This document shows positions 16,255 to 18,537 of a DNA stretch of 18,537 bases, piece after piece. Positions within the stretch are counted from its first letter, which is position 1; each line of letters opens with the position of its first letter. A program made the position numbers and the translations under genes. The stretch is from Lactifluus volemus (taxonomy: Eukaryota; Basidiomycota; Agaricomycetes; Russulales; Russulaceae), in the NCBI GenBank assembly GCA_022376515.1, contig WTXI01000532.1, positions 1 through 18,537 on the forward strand, in the 5' to 3' direction. Below the pieces are notes generated by a model. It made no database searches and was not told the DNA's origin. It worked only from the letters and a program-made list of their open reading frames with translations.

Positions 16255-17253
16255 CTGTCTTTCTTCCTTTCACCCCAACTCATGTTGTCGTCCGTTAGAA
16301 GGGCGTGTCTTGCCACTCGGTGAAGTTTCGAGTCAACATCCTTGTTCCTTTGCTTACATCAGCGGTCTAGTCACACGCTCTTTCGCCTCGCCTTCGCTTT
16401 GGCGCCTCTCACCCCGCCTGTCCCTTTATCCCCATTCCACCGTGCGATCCCATATGCTCTATGACAGTGAGTCGTGATCTGCTCTATCCTTGTGTACCTT
16501 CTTTCATTTCTCCCCCTGAGACTGTGACCCTCCCTTTTGTTGGAACCTCTTTTGATGCCAGCGTGTTGAATATCTACCATGCCCCGAGAGCAAAGTCTAA
16601 TTGGAACAAGCAGAAAGCCATACGAACAGTGGCATCGTCCTGATGAGCTAAGACGTTTGTGAGTGAGTTGCCTTCTCCGTACTCCACACTACCTCTGCGA
16701 CCGCTTCTCTCAGATTACTTGTCATTCCAGCACTTACGCGACTGCCACCGACATGCGTCTCGATAACATCAAGAAGAATTGAACGCGAATGACCATTATT
16801 TCCCACGGGTCCAAGTCAGTGGGTACTTCAAATTATTTCATTGTGTGTCGACTTGTGGCCAGAACATGTTAATATTTCGGAGAGTACGTACAGCCCTGTC
16901 CCTCCACCTATGCCATAACGATGGCTGTTGGGCATAACTAATCGTAAGCGCTCTCGAGAACCATCCCTATCGCCACTCATCGCGGTGGACTTTGCCTTCG
17001 ATGTTCCTCTTCTCGGGGACATCTTTATATCATTCGTTGGTACACTTGTACTTTATACATGATACTTAATGATACTCAGAGTGGATGTTGGCCTCTATCG
17101 CTGCCAGAAATCGGATAACGGCATTTTATGAGCGCTTGCGGTACACGTACATCATGTGACCTGCATCCGAGTCGTGCGACCTCAACCACACAGCCTCTCT
17201 GCGGCCCTCAGCTGAACTATCAACGCCTCTTTCGAAAGTTCTCTTTCTTGCAG
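16255..17253. other. Intergenic stretch with only weak ORFs
   Basis: A 64-codon minus ORF (16828-17022, MSPRRGTSKAKSTAMSGD, true ATG) is the only candidate, and nothing in it is recognisable. The rest is pyrimidine-rich on the plus strand toward the right end, compatible with a promoter or 5' leader of the F-box gene. Confidence 0.4.
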
Positions 17254-17314
17254 GTACGTCCAGAATCTATCCCTCACTGCAATAGTCGTCTAAGCTAACT
17301 CTGTGCTTGCTAAG
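17254..17314 (+). other. Putative 5' intron of the F-box gene
   Basis: Donor GTACGT (17254-17259), branch-like GCTAACT (17294-17300) and acceptor AAG (17312-17314): a 61-nt fungal-type intron upstream of the F-box motif. Confidence 0.4.
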
Positions 17315-17534
17315 GTTGAATTTCGAATCACTAGCAGTCACACTCGAAAGCCCATTAACCATCCATCTTCTCAACGAAAGTTTCGAGGGAAAGGGCAGGT
17401 CATTATGCGTCACCGGAAAGCACGTATTAATCAAAAACGACCGGGTACGTCTCATAACCATAAAGCCGCCACTGAAGCAATCACTCACTTGGATCGAGTT
17501 AGACCCGACTTCTTTCCCACGCGTGACAATCAAA

Positions 17535-18537
17535 TCCCTCCCTAACGATGTCCTCCTGGACATCTCGACTTCTGTCAAATGCATTCCCCTCGATGCTGGC
17601 ATGCACTGGTGCATGTATGCCGAACGTGGAGATACTTGTGTTTCAATCACCGCTTTCGTCTGATTTGCGACTTGAATGCGATGCGGACACACCCGTGAAG
17701 AGGACGCTAGATGTCTGGCCACGCGGCTTTCTATCCTCATAAAGGAATTGCGATTGCGACACCCTCTGAGTGGAACTAACATTATTGCCGCACTCGAGCA
17801 TCACGATCGCGTATCCGAAATCTATCTCACTATAACAAGTACTCTATTGAAGCGACTCAACAAAGCGATGAAAAGCCGTATCCAGTTTTGACACATCTTC
17901 GCTTTCGTATTCGGAAGTCAGTGGCACCGGTGCTTCGCGATACCTTTTTGGGTGGATCTGCCCGCGTCTCAAGTATCTCAACTTGTTTGGTATTCCATTT
18001 CCGGCACTACCAAAATTGCTTCCATCTTGCCATAATCTTGTCGATGTTCGACTGTGGAACACACCTAATACCGGTTACATTTCACCCGAAGCTATGGCCA
18101 CAGCCCTATCCGCGTTGACCAAGCTTAAAGTCGTTCACATTGGATTCGAATCCCCAGCTTCTCGTCCTGATCCAGAAAATAGACCTCCCACTTCATTGAC
18201 ACGCGTTGTCCTCCCCGATCTCACCCATCTCGTGTTCCACGGCGCCAGCGAGTACTTTGAGGATCTCGTGGCTCGGATCGACACCCCTGCTATTATTTAC
18301 GTCGACACATCGTTCTTCAATCAGCTCGATTTTGACATTCCCCATTTCCTCCAATTTATCAGTCGCACACAAATTCCCAGATCCCTCGAGGAAGCTAGGC
18401 TGCGCTTTGAAGGACTCGTCCACTTCAAGGTTGGTCGTCGTGATCCACCGGGAGGAGAGGAATTTCGGATCGCTCTGTCAATAGCGATATCTTGTCGTGC
18501 GTTGGATTGGCAAGTTGCATGTTTAGCGCAAATATGC
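17535..18537 (+). pseudogene. F-box/LRR-type protein gene, frameshifted, runs off right edge
   Basis: F-box proteins recruit substrates to SCF ubiquitin ligases, and basidiomycetes have large families of this layout. An F-box begins at 17535 (SLPNDVLLDI). Then, in changing frames, come WHALVHVCRTWRYL (about 17594), CDADTPVKRTLDVWP, NIIAALEHHDRVSEIYLTIT and PVLRDTFLGGSA, and finally one frame open from 17872 to the window end (222 codons): LKYLNLFGIPFPALPKLL, NTGYISPEAMATALSALTKL, SEYFEDLVARIDTP. These blocks follow the order of the common agaricomycete F-box/LRR proteins. Frame changes are seen near 17590, 17672, 17722, 17868 and 17960, so the 5' half looks dead while the 3' half is intact. 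It could be a pseudogene or an error-rich region. Confidence 0.75.

Noticed and set aside
17267..17782. 171-codon minus-strand ORF
   Set aside because: Antisense to the F-box region, whose plus-strand blocks (SLPNDVLLDI, WHALVHVCRTWRYL, CDADTPVKRTLDVWP) are recognisable.
18193..18423. 76-codon minus-strand ORF
   Set aside because: Shadow of the open F-box/LRR frame running to the window end.
1..18537. tRNA or rRNA genes
   Set aside because: No cloverleaf-compatible A/B box pairs or rRNA-like conserved stretches were noticed on either strand; a covariance-model scan would be needed to exclude them fully.

Overview
The window looks like nuclear DNA of a basidiomycete fungus, most likely an Agaricomycete. 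The reasons are very short introns (about 43-69 nt, GT...CTAAC-like branch...AG), a multi-exon transposase of the fungal Plavaka type, a fragment of a fungal STAND/NLR 'Goodbye' domain, a basidiomycete-type F-box/LRR gene, a Pcl-like cyclin with fungal signatures (FIAYALHR, DDTYSNKSW) and a Ty3/gypsy retroelement. No species can be named from the sequence. This is a transposon-rich accessory region: almost every recognisable gene is a fragment, a chimera or frameshifted.

Layout. 1-3241 (minus): 5' part of a Ty3/gypsy element running off the left edge, with aspartic protease, CCHC knuckle, capsid and leader, all frameshifted. Its putative LTR carries a TATA box and, just upstream, a five-unit 26-bp tandem repeat holding seven perfect TGA(G/C)TCA bZIP-type sites. 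3351-3807 (minus): two C-terminal exons of an unrecognised Pro/Tyr/Gln-rich protein. 4012-4369 plus 7173-about 7246: one arm of an inverted duplication whose partner is at about 13010-13442. This arm is split by a hAT-like element (4370-7164) with 17-bp TIRs and an exact 8-bp target duplication; the partner arm keeps the empty site. The hAT-like element shows no transposase. It carries a 101-bp inverted repeat and a piece of a SAICAR synthetase (ade1-type) gene. 7438-8713 (plus): a chimeric reading frame in which part of a Goodbye domain (two introns) runs in frame into a Pcl-like cyclin, with the native cyclin C-terminus one frameshift away. 8680-9231: Ser-rich open frame. 9351-12886 (minus): Plavaka-type transposase gene with about 13 exons and at least four single-base lesions. 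13747-14100: unrecognised open frame. 14309-14486: AT-rich array of seven ATTATAA(T) boxes. 14490-17250: mostly empty, with small uncertain ORFs. 17254-18537: F-box/LRR gene or pseudogene running off the right edge.

How it fits together (inference): a segment was duplicated in inverted orientation, then the hAT-like element entered the left copy, and a Plavaka element lies between the arms. The biologically freshest items are the Goodbye-cyclin chimera, the gene-capturing hAT-like element with its preserved empty site, and the bZIP-site minisatellite in the LTR. Many of the frameshifts are single-base and some lie in homopolymers, so read errors have to be excluded before calling every gene dead.
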